Shown here piece by piece: positions 1-9,141 of a stretch of DNA of 64,000 nucleotides. Numbering within the stretch: position 1 is the stretch's first letter; the number at the start of each line of letters is the position of its first letter. Position numbers and translations under genes: made by a program. Source of the DNA: Advenella mandrilli (lineage in GTDB: Bacteria > Pseudomonadota > Gammaproteobacteria > Burkholderiales > Burkholderiaceae_B); the NCBI RefSeq assembly GCF_016595155.1, contig NZ_JAENGP010000001.1, positions 186,001 through 250,000 on the forward strand, read 5' to 3'. The notes under the pieces were generated by a model. It did not search any database. It was given only the letters and a program-made list of their open reading frames with translations, and was not told where the DNA came from.

Positions 1-1325
1 TTGTCTTCTAACAGCGGAATGCCATCAGTACGGCGACGTTTGTGACCGATTGGATATTCGCAAACAATTTCATCCAGTTTGCTGCCATCGTTGAATTCAA
101 CCGTTAAGGCGTTGGCGATGGCGCGTTTTTCAGGATCGTGATAGTCGGCAGTGAAAGCAGGGTCTTCCACGCAGACGATTTTGTCGCGCAGGGCATCAAT
201 TCGTGGATCAACAGCGATGCTGTCTTCGTAGTCACCGGCAGTCAGGCGGCCAAACAGGACAGGTACGGCAACCATGTACTGGATGCAGTGATCGCGGTCG
301 GCCGGGTTGTTAAGCGGGCCTTTTTTGTCGATGATGCGAATGCACGCTTCGTGGGTACGAATGGTGATTTGCTTGATGTCTTCTGCAGTTTTGCCAGCCG
401 CGTTTAACTTCTGGTGAATATCCATGGCACACTCAACGGCCGTTTGCGAGTGGAATTCGGCAGGGAAAGAAATCTTGAACAGGATGTTTTCCATGACGTA
501 GCTGCCATAAGGGCGCTGGAATTTAAAAGACTGGCCTTTAAACAGCACATCGTAAAAACCCCATGTTTTGGCGCTTAATACAGATGGATAGCCCATTTCA
601 CCGGTTTTTGCGATTAGTGCAAGACGAACGGCGCGGCTGGTGGCATCACCGGCTGCCCATGATTTGCGGCTACCTGTATTGGGGGCGTGACGATAGGTGC
701 GCAGGCTTTGGCCATCAACCCATGCCAGTGACACGGCATTGATGACTTCGTCGCGATCAAGGCCCAGCATTTGTGCTACGACAGCGGTAGAAGCCACTTT
801 TACCAGTACAACATGGTCAAGGCCCACTTTGTTGAAAGAGTTTTCAAGGGCAATACAACCCTGGATTTCATGTGCCTTGATCATGGCGGTAAGTACGTCA
901 CGTATGGTGAAGGGTGCTTTGCCGGCGGCTACAGCGTTGCGTGACAGCCAGTCGGCGGTTGCCAGAATGCCACCCAGGTTGTCGGATGGGTGACCCCATT
1001 CAGCGGCTAGCCAGGTGTCGTTAAAGTCTAGCCAGCGGATCATGGTGCCAATATTGAAAGCGGCCTGGACAGGGTCCAGCTGGAATTGTGTGCCGGGTAC
1101 TTTGGCGCCATTGGGTACAACAGTACCGGGAACAATTGGGCCTAACAGTTTACGGCAAACAGGGTATTCCAGGGCCTCAAGGCCACAACCCAGGGTATCG
1201 ATCAGGCAGTTGCGGGCGGTTTCATAGGCAACCGTGCTTTCGATGTTGTAATTCAGGACATAATCGACAATATCAACGATGACCTGATCAGGCTCGGGGC
1301 GTATATTTGAAACATGACTGGACAT
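1..1325 (-). CDS. prpD: 2-methylcitrate dehydratase PrpD (3' end cut by window edge)
   Basis: The minus-strand reading frame starting at the ATG at 1323-1325 stays open to the left edge, giving about 441 residues. The family is about 480 residues long, so roughly the last 40 are missing. It reads as MmgE/PrpD: the start [20 protein letters not shown], then [20 protein letters not shown] and [20 protein letters not shown] are typical of the family. The enzyme dehydrates 2-methylcitrate to 2-methylaconitate in the cytoplasmic methylcitrate cycle that degrades propionyl-CoA. A weak GAGTGAG lies just upstream of the start. The gene lies in the same direction as mdh but behind the mdh terminator, so it probably has its own promoter. 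No prpB or prpC is visible in the window. Confidence 0.92.
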   Translation of the reverse strand, partial: MSSHVSNIRPEPDQVIVDIVDYVLNYNIESTVAYETARNCLIDTLGCGLEALEYPVCRKLLGPIVPGTVVPNGAKVPGTQFQLDPVQAAFNIGTMIRWLDFNDTWLAAEWGHPSDNLGGILATADWLSRNAVAAGKAPFTIRDVLTAMIKAHEIQGCIALENSFNKVGLDHVVLVKVASTAVVAQMLGLDRDEVINAVSLAWVDGQSLRTYRHAPNTGSRKSWAAGDATSRAVRLALIAKTGEMGYPSVLSAKTWGFYDVLFKGQSFKFQRPYGSYVMENILFKISFPAEFHSQTAVECAMDIHQKLNAAGKTAEDIKQITIRTHEACIRIIDKKGPLNNPADRDHCIQYMVAVPVLFGRLTAGDYEDSIAVDPRIDALRDKIVCVEDPAFTADYHDPEKRAIANALTVEFNDGSKLDEIVCEYPIGHKRRRTDGIPLLED

Positions 1326-1382
1326 ATAACTCACTCATAAATTAATAGCCTTGAAGCCGGCACGTTTTGCCATTAAGGCGTG

Positions 1383-1403
1383 ATTGGTATTAATGGTACC
1401 AAT
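1383..1403. promoter_or_regulatory. inverted repeat upstream of prpD (operator candidate)
   Basis: Perfect 7-bp arms ATTGGTA and TACCAAT are separated by 7 bases, about 60 bases before the prpD start. The symmetry suits a dimeric regulator. The binding protein is unknown, and it has no T-run that would make it a terminator. Confidence 0.3.
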
Positions 1404-1577
1404 AATTTGCAGGGGCTTTTATTTTGCCAGGGCTTGGTGGAATGTTACACTTCCTGAAATGGATGATGTCATGGTTGCTCCGTTTTCTTTGTTTGCATTT
1501 AATGTGGTTTTTCTTTTTGTATTGGTTTTGATGCAAGACAAGCTAACTGATAATATTAATTAATAATGCAAAATCTT

Positions 1578-1612
1578 AAAAAAATAGCCACTTGACAGTG
1601 GCTATTTTTTAC
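1578..1612 (-). terminator. rho-independent terminator of mdh
   Basis: A perfect 14-bp stem (1579-1592 with 1597-1610) around a TGAC loop lies 10 bases after the mdh stop. Read on the minus strand it ends in a run of T. It separates mdh from prpD. Confidence 0.85.
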
Positions 1613-1619
1613 ATGGGAA

Positions 1620-2609
1620 TTAATTGAGCAGATCAGCTACGCCGTCACGTTCCTCAAGCAATTCGTTAAGGGTGAAATCCATGCGTTCACGAGAAAATGC
1701 ATCAATTTCAAGGCCTTCAACGCGTTTGTATTCACCATTTTCGGTGATGACCGGTACACCGTAGATGATGCCTTCAGGGATACCATAAGAACCATCGGAT
1801 GGAATACCCATGGTGACCCATTTACCGTTTGAACCCAATACCCAGTCACGGATGTGATCAATGGCGGCGTTGGCTGCCGATGCAGCGGAAGACAGGCCGC
1901 GTGCTTCGATAATGGCAGCACCACGTTTGCCAACGGTAGGAATGAAGGTTTCACGATTCCAGGTTTCGTCGTTGATGAGTTTGTCCAGGGACTCGCCATT
2001 AACGGTAGCGAAACGGGTGTCAGGGTACATGGTTGGAGAGTGGTTACCCCAAACGATGAGGTTTTCGATGTCTTTGACCGCTTTGCCTGATTTCTGGGCC
2101 AGTTGGGTAAGGGCACGGTTGTGATCCAGGCGTAACATGGCGGTGAAGTTTTTGGCAGGTAGGTCGGGTGCTGACTTCATGGCAATATAAGCGTTGGTAT
2201 TGGCAGGGTTGCCAACGACCAGTACTTTTACGTCGCGGCTTGCCACTGCGTTAAGCGCTTTACCCTGGGCTGTAAAAATTTGGGCATTAACCTGCAGCAG
2301 GTCTTTACGCTCCATGCCTGGGCCACGGGGGCGGGCACCAACCAGCAGGGCAACGTCAACGTCTTTGAATGCGGTCATTGGGTCGCTGTGAGCGGTCATT
2401 TCCTGCAGAAGAGGGAATGCACAATCGTCCAGTTCCATCATGACGCCTTTGAGCGCTTTCTGTGCTTTTTCGTCTGGGATTTCAAGCAATTGCAAAATAA
2501 CCGGTTGGTCTTTGCCTAACATTTCGCCTGAGGCAATACGAAATAGCAATGCGTAACCGATTTGACCGGCAGCACCAGTAACAGCAACGCGCAGGGCAGG
2601 CTTGGACAT
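1620..2609 (-). CDS. mdh: malate dehydrogenase
   Basis: This 329-residue protein oxidises malate to oxaloacetate with NAD in the TCA cycle. The Rossmann glycine motif GAAGQIG lies at residues 12-18. The substrate-loop arginines are in [15 protein letters not shown] near residues 92-106, the NAD-site asparagine is in [10 protein letters not shown], and the catalytic histidine is in [13 protein letters not shown]. Length and sequence fit the cytosolic-type MDH common in Burkholderiales. A GGAGAAAC Shine-Dalgarno precedes the ATG. The gene is divergent from the GntR regulator, with a sigma70-like promoter and an operator candidate between them. Confidence 0.97.
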   Translation of the reverse strand: MSKPALRVAVTGAAGQIGYALLFRIASGEMLGKDQPVILQLLEIPDEKAQKALKGVMMELDDCAFPLLQEMTAHSDPMTAFKDVDVALLVGARPRGPGMERKDLLQVNAQIFTAQGKALNAVASRDVKVLVVGNPANTNAYIAMKSAPDLPAKNFTAMLRLDHNRALTQLAQKSGKAVKDIENLIVWGNHSPTMYPDTRFATVNGESLDKLINDETWNRETFIPTVGKRGAAIIEARGLSSAASAANAAIDHIRDWVLGSNGKWVTMGIPSDGSYGIPEGIIYGVPVITENGEYKRVEGLEIDAFSRERMDFTLNELLEERDGVADLLN

Positions 2610-2725
2610 AAGTGTTTCTCCAAAATAGGTATAAAAGTAAGAGGTAAGAGCCTTAAGAGCGTACGCGGCAGACCAATAATTGGCACCGGATTATTCAAGA
2701 AAACTCTTATTGATTAATGCGGATA

Positions 2726-2754
2726 ATCTTAGAATAAAATCTGCTTTTCGTCAA
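2726..2754 (-). promoter_or_regulatory. sigma70-type promoter of mdh
   Basis: On the minus strand TTGACG (2749-2754) is followed after 17 bases by TAAGAT (2726-2731). This lies about 120 bases before the mdh start codon and is close to consensus. Confidence 0.6.
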
Positions 2755-2759
2755 ATTGT

Positions 2760-2784
2760 CTTATAACTTATATCTTATATAAGA
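2760..2784. promoter_or_regulatory. tandem CTTATAW heptamers with palindrome; GntR operator candidate
   Basis: Three direct heptamers CTTATAA, CTTATAT and CTTATAT follow each other without a gap at 2760-2780. The last is part of a perfect 12-bp palindrome TCTTATATAAGA at 2773-2784. It lies a few bases upstream of the mdh -35 hexamer and about 70 bases before the GntR start. It is the natural candidate for autoregulation by the adjacent regulator. Confidence 0.45.
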
Positions 2785-2852
2785 ATAGACATAAACCCTT
2801 GGGTGTGAAATAATGTTGCACGTCAAATCTCGTTTTCATTATTCTGTAAAAT

Positions 2853-3617
2853 ATGTCATTTTCATCATCCTCAACCGGCAGGGGGGGCGCCATTGGTGGC
2901 GCTGCTTTCAGTCCTTTGTACAAGCAAATCAAAGCCTTGCTTGTACAAAGTCTGCACGCCGGTGAATGGAAGCCCGGCGAAAGCATCCCCAGTGAGCTTG
3001 ATCTGGCTGCCCGTTTTCAGGTCAGCCAGGGAACCGTGCGCAAAGCTATTGATGAACTGGCAGCCGAAAATCTCTTGATCAGGCGTCAAGGAAAAGGTAC
3101 TTTTGTTGCCACCCACCATGAAGCCCAGGTCCGTTACCGTTTTTTGCGGCTTACACCAGACAATCCCGAAAATACCCAGCGTGCACAAAGTACAATACTT
3201 GAATGCAGCCGTCAAAAGGCAACGCAGGAAATAGCCCGCTTGCTCGAGATTCGCACCGGAGATGCCCTTATATATATAAAGCGACTCATGAATTTGGGTA
3301 ATCGCCCAAGTGTTATTGATGAGATCTGGTTGCCCGCAGATGTTTTTAAAGGGCTTACCAGCGAAGTACTCATTCATAACAAGGGGCCGCTTTATGGTTT
3401 ATTTGAAACAAAATTTGGTGTTAGCATGATTCGCGCCGAAGAGAAGATAAGGGCTATTGCCGCAAATGCGCAAGTAGCTGATTTTCTTAATGTTTCAGAG
3501 GGTTTCCCTTTGTTGCAGGTAGATCGGGTGTCGTATACTTACGGAGATCGCCCCATGGAAATTCGCCGGGGTTTATACCTGACAGATCAATATCATTACA
3601 GAAATAGTTTAAACTAG
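2853..3617 (+). CDS. GntR-family transcriptional regulator (HutC/UTRA subfamily)
   Basis: This 254-residue protein has an N-terminal winged helix-turn-helix at about residues 20-92, with the signature SELDLAARFQVSQGTVRKAI and the wing RRQGKGTFVA. A UTRA-type ligand-binding domain follows from about 105 to the end (EIWLPADVF, VDRVSYTYGDRPMEIRRGLY). It stands between mdh and sdhC, an arrangement common in Burkholderiales, so control of TCA-cycle genes is likely but inferred. The ligand is unknown. No clear Shine-Dalgarno precedes the ATG, so the first 10-15 low-complexity residues are uncertain. Confidence 0.9.
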   Translation: MSFSSSSTGRGGAIGGAAFSPLYKQIKALLVQSLHAGEWKPGESIPSELDLAARFQVSQGTVRKAIDELAAENLLIRRQGKGTFVATHHEAQVRYRFLRLTPDNPENTQRAQSTILECSRQKATQEIARLLEIRTGDALIYIKRLMNLGNRPSVIDEIWLPADVFKGLTSEVLIHNKGPLYGLFETKFGVSMIRAEEKIRAIAANAQVADFLNVSEGFPLLQVDRVSYTYGDRPMEIRRGLYLTDQYHYRNSLN

Positions 3618-3707
3618 AGGCCGTTTTGATTAGTGCCGGTTCAAATGAAGTACTCTTGGCCGGGTTTGTTTTTTTGTTATATATATCGTTTCATTTTTGA
3701 GGCCGTT

Positions 3708-4124
3708 ATGTCAGACTCTACGTCAAAGCCGCGTCGGGAATTTCGCAATCTCGATTTAGAGCTTATTGCAGTTAAATACCGCCTGCCCACTGCCGGGAAA
3801 GTGTCAATCTTGCATCGTATCAGTGGCGCAATCCTGTTTTTAAGTCTTCCTATTATTCTTATTCCTCTTTTTGCTGCCAGTGTTGGGTCGCCGGAAAGCT
3901 TTGCGGCTTTGGGAAGCGGGTTTGGTGGCTTCTTGCTGAAACTTGTTTTACTGGTGCTGTTGTGGGGCTTCATGCATCACCTGTGTGCCGGAATCAGGTT
4001 CCTCACCCTTGATTTGCATATTGGAATGGATAAAGAATCTTCCAGTAAAAGTGCAAAAATTGTTTTGGGTGCAAGTATTGCCCTTACCCTGATTTTTGCA
4101 ATTAAACTGTTTGGAGCTATGTAA
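3708..4124 (+). CDS. sdhC: succinate dehydrogenase cytochrome b556 subunit
   Basis: This 138-residue membrane subunit anchors complex II and helps bind heme b and ubiquinone. SILHRISG is the conserved quinone-site motif, and HHLCAGIRFLTLDLH carries the probable heme ligand. Three hydrophobic segments are visible. I chose the ATG at 3708 (GAGG ten bases upstream) over an in-frame GTG at 3633, which would add 25 residues unlike the family. Its stop codon overlaps the sdhD start by one base. Confidence 0.95.
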   Translation: MSDSTSKPRREFRNLDLELIAVKYRLPTAGKVSILHRISGAILFLSLPIILIPLFAASVGSPESFAALGSGFGGFLLKLVLLVLLWGFMHHLCAGIRFLTLDLHIGMDKESSSKSAKIVLGASIALTLIFAIKLFGAM

Positions 4125-4504
4125 TGGCAACTCATGAAAAAATCGGTACGAAACGCCTGGTTGTGGGTGCACACTATGGCTCATTCGATTTTCTCGTCCA
4201 GCGCATGACTGCTATCATCCTGGCCGTTTATTCTGTTTTGTTCCTGGTCTGTGCCCTGTTCACGTCCATCAACTATGAGTCATGGAAAGGTTTCTTTACC
4301 TTCACCTGTTTTGGCTTGCCAATCGGTCAGATTTCAGCCACGCTGGCTTTTTTCTCTTTGGCCTGGCATGCCTGGATTGGTGTGCGTGACATTTGGATGG
4401 ACTATGTGACACTGGCAGGCCTTCGTGTGGCCCTGCATGTATTAACCGTATTGTGGTTAATTGGTTCAGTCTTGTTTTTCGCGAATATTGTTTGGAGTCT
4501 ATAA
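4124..4504 (+). CDS. sdhD: succinate dehydrogenase hydrophobic membrane anchor subunit
   Basis: This 126-residue subunit has three predicted membrane segments and pairs with SdhC. FLVQRMTAIILAVY matches the first-helix motif. SLAWHAWIGVRDIWMDYV contains the heme-ligand histidine and the DY pair of the quinone site. It is translationally coupled to sdhC (TAATG overlap) and followed three bases later by sdhA. Confidence 0.95.
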   Translation: MATHEKIGTKRLVVGAHYGSFDFLVQRMTAIILAVYSVLFLVCALFTSINYESWKGFFTFTCFGLPIGQISATLAFFSLAWHAWIGVRDIWMDYVTLAGLRVALHVLTVLWLIGSVLFFANIVWSL

Positions 4505-4507
4505 GCC

Positions 4508-6286
4508 GTGGTCGCAATTAATTCTTCATTACCACGCCGCCAGTTTGATGCGGTGGTTGTGGGTGCCGGCGGAGCCGGTATGCGTTGTTCCTTGCAGCTT
4601 GCGCAGGCTGGTCTTAAAGTAGCTGTTTTATCCAAAGTGTTTCCAACCCGTTCACATACGGTTGCTGCCCAGGGTGGCATTGGTGCATCACTGGGTAACA
4701 TGAGCGAAGATAACTGGTACTGGCACATGTACGATACCATCAAGGGTTCCGACTGGCTCGGTGACCAGGATGCTATTGAATTCATGTGTCGTCAGGCTCC
4801 CGAAGCAGTTTACGAGCTTGAGCACTTTGGTATGCCTTTTGACCGTAATGCTGATGGCACTATCTATCAGCGTCCTTTTGGTGGTCATACCGCCAACTTC
4901 GGTGAGAAACCTGTCCAGCGTGCCTGTGCCGCCGCTGACCGTACCGGTCATGCTTTGCTGCACACCCTGTATCAGCGTAACGTTGCCGCAAAAACCCATT
5001 TCTTTGTTGAGTGGATGGCACTTGACCTGATCCGCAACGATGCGGGTGATGTCCTGGGTGTAACCGCCATGGAAATGGAAACCGGTGATATCTATATCCT
5101 TGAAGCCAAGAAAACAGTGCTGGCTACCGGTGGAGCAGGTCGTATCTGGGCCGCCTCAACCAACGCATTTATCAATACTGGTGATGGCCTGGGTATGGCG
5201 GCACGTGCCGGTATTTGTCTGCAAGATATGGAATTCTGGCAATTCCACCCAACTGGTGTTGCCGGTGCAGGCGTGCTCATTACCGAGGGTGTTCGCGGTG
5301 AGGGCGGTATTCTGCTGAATAAAGATGGTGAACGTTTCATGGAACGTTATGCGCCAACCCTGAAAGATCTGGCCCCACGTGACTTCGTGTCCCGTTCAAT
5401 GGACCAGGAAATCAAGGAAGGTCGCGGCTGTGGTCCTGATGGCAACTATGTTGTGCTGAAACTGGATCACCTGGGTGCAGACGTCATTAACAAGCGTTTG
5501 CCATCCATTCGTGAAATCGCCATCAAGTTTGGTAACGTCGATCCCATCAAAGAGCCTATTCCCGTTGTGCCAACCATTCACTATCAAATGGGTGGTCTTC
5601 CTGCCAACTATCATGGTCAGGTTGTTACCTGGGAAAATGGCGAAGAAAAAGTGGTTAATGGTCTGTATGCCATTGGTGAATGTGCGGCTGTATCTGTGCA
5701 CGGTGCCAACCGCCTGGGTACCAATTCGCTGCTTGATCTGGTTATTTTTGGTCGTGCGGCCGGTAACCATATTGTTGACTCTCACCCCGAGAAGCAACGT
5801 GAGCATCAGCCTTTGCCAAAAGAGTCTGTTGATTTCTCCATGGCTCGTGTTAATGCGCTTGAATCCCGCGCTTCTGGCGAGAAAGTTCAAGATGTAGCCA
5901 ATAGCATTCGTGTATCAATGCAACAGCATTGCGGTGTATTCCGTACCCTCGAGTTGCTGAACGAAGGTGTTGGTCAAATTGATGAGTTGGCAGAACAGGT
6001 TAAGAAGATCTACTTCAAAGACAAATCAAAAGTATTCAACACGGCTCGTGTAGAGGCTCTTGAAGTTGAGAATATGATTGAAGTTGCGCGTGCAACCATC
6101 AAATCAGCGGCTAACCGTACTGAAAGTCGTGGCGCTCATGCATTGAATGATCATCCAGAGCGTGATGATGAGAACTGGCTGAAACACACCCTGTGGCATT
6201 CTTCTGATGGTCGTCTGGAATATAAACCCGTTCATATGAAGCCGTTGACTGTTGAGTCATTCCCACCTAAAGCACGCACTTTCTAA
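4508..6286 (+). CDS. sdhA: succinate dehydrogenase flavoprotein subunit
   Basis: This 592-residue catalytic subunit oxidises succinate to fumarate using covalently bound FAD. The dinucleotide-binding GAGGAGMR is at residues 19-26, and His50 in RSHTVAAQGGI is the expected covalent FAD attachment site. The substrate-site HPTG, SVHGANRLGTNSLLD and the C-terminal RGAHALNDHPERDDENW are all present. The start is GTG at 4508, three bases after the sdhD stop. SdhE, encoded downstream, is the likely flavinylation helper. Confidence 0.97.
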   Translation: MVAINSSLPRRQFDAVVVGAGGAGMRCSLQLAQAGLKVAVLSKVFPTRSHTVAAQGGIGASLGNMSEDNWYWHMYDTIKGSDWLGDQDAIEFMCRQAPEAVYELEHFGMPFDRNADGTIYQRPFGGHTANFGEKPVQRACAAADRTGHALLHTLYQRNVAAKTHFFVEWMALDLIRNDAGDVLGVTAMEMETGDIYILEAKKTVLATGGAGRIWAASTNAFINTGDGLGMAARAGICLQDMEFWQFHPTGVAGAGVLITEGVRGEGGILLNKDGERFMERYAPTLKDLAPRDFVSRSMDQEIKEGRGCGPDGNYVVLKLDHLGADVINKRLPSIREIAIKFGNVDPIKEPIPVVPTIHYQMGGLPANYHGQVVTWENGEEKVVNGLYAIGECAAVSVHGANRLGTNSLLDLVIFGRAAGNHIVDSHPEKQREHQPLPKESVDFSMARVNALESRASGEKVQDVANSIRVSMQQHCGVFRTLELLNEGVGQIDELAEQVKKIYFKDKSKVFNTARVEALEVENMIEVARATIKSAANRTESRGAHALNDHPERDDENWLKHTLWHSSDGRLEYKPVHMKPLTVESFPPKARTF

Positions 6287-6296
6287 GCAGGATATT

Positions 6297-7013
6297 ATGA
6301 GTACTAAACGTATCGTCAAATTTGAAATTTACCGCTACGATCCTGATAAGGACGAGCGTCCATACATGCAAAAGCTGGATGTAGAGCTTGAGCCAACCGA
6401 CAAAATGTTGCTTGATGCGATTGTTCGCATCAAGAATGATGTTGATGACAGCCTTGCTTTGCGCCGTTCTTGCCGTGAAGGTGTTTGTGGCTCAGATGCC
6501 ATGAATATCAATGGTAAAAATGCGCTGGCATGTACTACCAACCTGCGTGACCTGAAAGAACCTATCGTTCTTCGTCCGCTGCCAGGTTTGCCGGTTATCC
6601 GTGACCTGATTGTCGACATGACCCATTTCTTCAATCAGTATCACTCCATTCGTCCGTATCTTATTAACGATACACCGCCACCTGAAAAAGAACGTCTGCA
6701 AACTCCCGAGGCTCGTGAAGAACTTGATGGTTTGTATGAGTGTATTCTTTGTGCGTGTTGTTCTACAGCCTGTCCGTCTTTCTGGTGGAATCCAGACAAA
6801 TACGTTGGGCCTGCCGGCTTGCTGAACGCCTATCGCTTTATTGCCGATAGCCGTGACAATGCAACTGCAGGGCGTCTGGACGACCTTGAAGATCCGTACC
6901 GTTTATTCCGTTGCCACACAATCATGAATTGTGTGGATGTTTGTCCTAAAGGATTGAATCCAGCAAAAGCAATCGGCAAAATCAAAGAAATGCTGGTTCG
7001 CCGTTCAATCTAA
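6297..7013 (+). CDS. sdhB: succinate dehydrogenase iron-sulfur subunit
   Basis: This 238-residue protein carries the three clusters that pass electrons from FAD to quinone. The 2Fe-2S site is SCREGVCGSDAMNINGK plus a following C. The 4Fe-4S site is CILCACCSTACP, and the 3Fe-4S site is CHTIMNCVDVCPKGLNP. I chose the ATG at 6297, after AAGCAGGATATT, over an upstream in-frame start inside sdhA, because MSTKRIVKFEIYRYDP is the typical family N-terminus. Confidence 0.97.
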   Translation: MSTKRIVKFEIYRYDPDKDERPYMQKLDVELEPTDKMLLDAIVRIKNDVDDSLALRRSCREGVCGSDAMNINGKNALACTTNLRDLKEPIVLRPLPGLPVIRDLIVDMTHFFNQYHSIRPYLINDTPPPEKERLQTPEAREELDGLYECILCACCSTACPSFWWNPDKYVGPAGLLNAYRFIADSRDNATAGRLDDLEDPYRLFRCHTIMNCVDVCPKGLNPAKAIGKIKEMLVRRSI

Positions 7014-7023
7014 ATCGTTTATT

Positions 7024-7284
7024 ATGGATAAATTAACGGAATTAGAACGTGCCCGCCTTCGCTGGCGGGCACGTCGGGGGCTTTTGGAAAACGATTTGAT
7101 TATTACCAAATTTTTGGATCGTTATGAATCTTCATTAACCAATGAAGATGTAAAGTCTCTTACTCAACTTTTTGAGATGGATGATAATAACTTGCTCGAC
7201 CTTCTGCTGGCGCGTTCTGAGCCAGAGGGTGACTATGATACGCCTAATATAAACCGTCTGATCGGTCTGATGCGTGCAGAATAG
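7024..7284 (+). CDS. sdhE: FAD assembly factor SdhE (CptB/YgfY family)
   Basis: This small 86-residue protein promotes covalent attachment of FAD to SdhA. The family signature RGxxE is present as R18-G19-L-L-E22. It follows sdhB by 10 bases and precedes gltA, the usual place in betaproteobacteria, which fits co-expression with its client SdhA. Confidence 0.93.
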   Translation: MDKLTELERARLRWRARRGLLENDLIITKFLDRYESSLTNEDVKSLTQLFEMDDNNLLDLLLARSEPEGDYDTPNINRLIGLMRAE

Positions 7285-7332
7285 GCTGGGTAGAAAGTTA
7301 TTGTTTTGTATGAAATCAAGTAAGGAATATAG

Positions 7333-8643
7333 ATGAAATTGTCCGAAAAAAAAGCTACGCTTAGCTTTTCCGATGGTAGTAATCCCGTTGAATTTCCAGT
7401 GTACCAAGGTTCAGTGGGTCCTGATGTTGTAGATATTCGCAAGTTGTATGGTCAGACAGGCATGTTTACCTATGATCCCGGGTTCATGTCTACCGCTTCA
7501 TGTGAGTCTGCCATTACCTATATTGATGGTGATAAAGGCCAATTGTTGTATCGTGGTTATCCTATCGAGCAACTGGCTGTTAATTGCGATTTCATGGAAA
7601 CCAGTTACCTGCTGTTGAATGGTGAATTGCCAAACGCAACACAAAAAGCTGATTTCAACCATCAGGTTACCTATCACACCATGGTTAACGAGCAAATGCA
7701 GTTTTTCCTGCGTGGCTTCCGCCGTGATGCACACCCCATGGCCATCATGACCGGTCTGGTGGGTGCGATGGCTGCGTTCTATCATGATTCTACCGATATC
7801 ACCAATCCTGAGCATCGCCACATTTCAGCCATCAGGCTGATTGCCAAAATGCCAACACTGGTGGCAATGACTTATAAATACTCTCAAGGTCAACCTTTCA
7901 TTTATCCGCAGAATGATTTGTCATACACTGGCAACTTCCTGCGCATGATGTTTGCAACACCTTGCGAAGATTATAAAGTTAATGATGTTGTAGAGCGTGC
8001 GTTAGACCGTATCTTCATTTTGCATGCCGATCACGAACAGAACGCCTCTACCTCTACTGTGCGTCTATGTGGTTCTTCAGGTACTAACCCGTTTGCGGCT
8101 ATTGCTGCGGGTGTTGCTTGCCTGTGGGGTCCTGCTCATGGTGGTGCCAACGAAGCTTGCCTGAACATGCTTGAGCAAATTCAAGCTAACGGTGGCATTG
8201 CCAAAGTGGGTGAATTCATGGAGCAGGTCAAAGACAAGGAATCCGGTGTTCGCCTGATGGGCTTTGGTCACCGTGTTTACAAAAACTATGACCCACGTGC
8301 CAAACTGATGCAGGAAACATGTAAAGAAGTCCTGACTGCATTGGGCCTTGAGAATGATCCTTTGTTCAAGTTGGCCATGGAGCTGGAGCGTATCGCGCTT
8401 GAAGATCCATACTTTGTAGAACGTAAGCTTTATCCTAACGTAGACTTCTACTCAGGTATTGTTCAACGTGCGATTGGTATTCCCACTTCTCTGTTTACGG
8501 CAATTTTTGCGCTGGCCCGTACCGTAGGTTGGGTTGCCCAGTGGAACGAAATGATTTCTGATCCTGCTTACAAGATCGGTCGTCCCCGTCAGTTGTTTAC
8601 AGGCGATGTGGCCCGTGATTTGGTGGAAATTTCCAAACGTTAA
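7333..8643 (+). CDS. gltA: citrate synthase (type II)
   Basis: This 436-residue enzyme condenses acetyl-CoA and oxaloacetate to citrate. The catalytic regions are clear: [35 protein letters not shown] and [15 protein letters not shown], with the aspartate in the segment [16 protein letters not shown]. Length and sequence fit the hexameric, Gram-negative form. An AAGGAA Shine-Dalgarno lies before the ATG. A strong terminator follows. Confidence 0.97.
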   Translation: MKLSEKKATLSFSDGSNPVEFPVYQGSVGPDVVDIRKLYGQTGMFTYDPGFMSTASCESAITYIDGDKGQLLYRGYPIEQLAVNCDFMETSYLLLNGELPNATQKADFNHQVTYHTMVNEQMQFFLRGFRRDAHPMAIMTGLVGAMAAFYHDSTDITNPEHRHISAIRLIAKMPTLVAMTYKYSQGQPFIYPQNDLSYTGNFLRMMFATPCEDYKVNDVVERALDRIFILHADHEQNASTSTVRLCGSSGTNPFAAIAAGVACLWGPAHGGANEACLNMLEQIQANGGIAKVGEFMEQVKDKESGVRLMGFGHRVYKNYDPRAKLMQETCKEVLTALGLENDPLFKLAMELERIALEDPYFVERKLYPNVDFYSGIVQRAIGIPTSLFTAIFALARTVGWVAQWNEMISDPAYKIGRPRQLFTGDVARDLVEISKR

Positions 8644-8673
8644 TTTTTGGTATAACATCTGGTCGCAGTTCAT

Positions 8674-8718
8674 AAAACAACCCCCTTCAGGAATTGCCTT
8701 GAAGGGGGTTGTTTTTTT
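8674..8718. terminator. terminator between convergent gltA and doxX-like gene
   Basis: A long G+C-rich stem, with arms around ACAACCCCCTTCA and TGAAGGGGGTTGT, is followed by seven T on the plus strand and preceded by four A. It ends gltA and could also serve the convergent gene. Confidence 0.85.
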
Positions 8719-8739
8719 GGGATTGCCAAAAAGAAAAAA

Positions 8740-9138
8740 TTAATTGTTATAAGGACTGTTAAGGCAGTATTTGCCCGCACCGCCCAGGAAAATAACCAGC
8801 GCCCCAACAAGAAAAAGAGCCGGCAGTTCGGGTGCCCAGCCACCTGAGCGGGTGAATGAAGACAGTTGCCCCATATGCGCAAGGAAGAAGGCAAACAGCA
8901 TATTCACCGCAATGACAAGTGCGGCAGGGCGTGTGTAAAGACCAATAATGATCATTATTGGCGCAACGACCTCGCCCACATAAACGCCATAAGCGAAAAA
9001 TGCAGGCAGGCCCTTGGCGGTTACCATGCCGATGACCGGATCTATCCCGTTCATGATTTTGGTTAAACCATGAAACAGGATCAGAAAGCCAATGGCTAGC
9101 CTGAGAAACAGTTTGGCAAGATCATCGCTTTTGAGCAA
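8740..9138 (-). CDS. DoxX-family membrane protein
   Basis: This 132-residue protein has four hydrophobic segments and the family pattern LRLAIGFLILFHGLTKI, then GYxxGEVVAP-like residues and LYTRPAA. DoxX-like proteins are small inner-membrane proteins; some are linked to terminal oxidases or redox stress, but the role here is unknown. The start must be TTG (9136-9138): the next in-frame Met lies past the first membrane segment, and AAGGAAAT precedes the TTG. It begins three bases after the maeB stop, so it is probably translationally linked to maeB. Confidence 0.82.
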   Translation of the reverse strand: MLKSDDLAKLFLRLAIGFLILFHGLTKIMNGIDPVIGMVTAKGLPAFFAYGVYVGEVVAPIMIIIGLYTRPAALVIAVNMLFAFFLAHMGQLSSFTRSGGWAPELPALFLVGALVIFLGGAGKYCLNSPYNN

Positions 9139-9141
9139 AAT

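Noticed and set aside
3633-3707. N-terminal extension of SdhC from a GTG at 3633
   Set aside because: The added residues do not resemble SdhC, and the ATG at 3708 has a Shine-Dalgarno.
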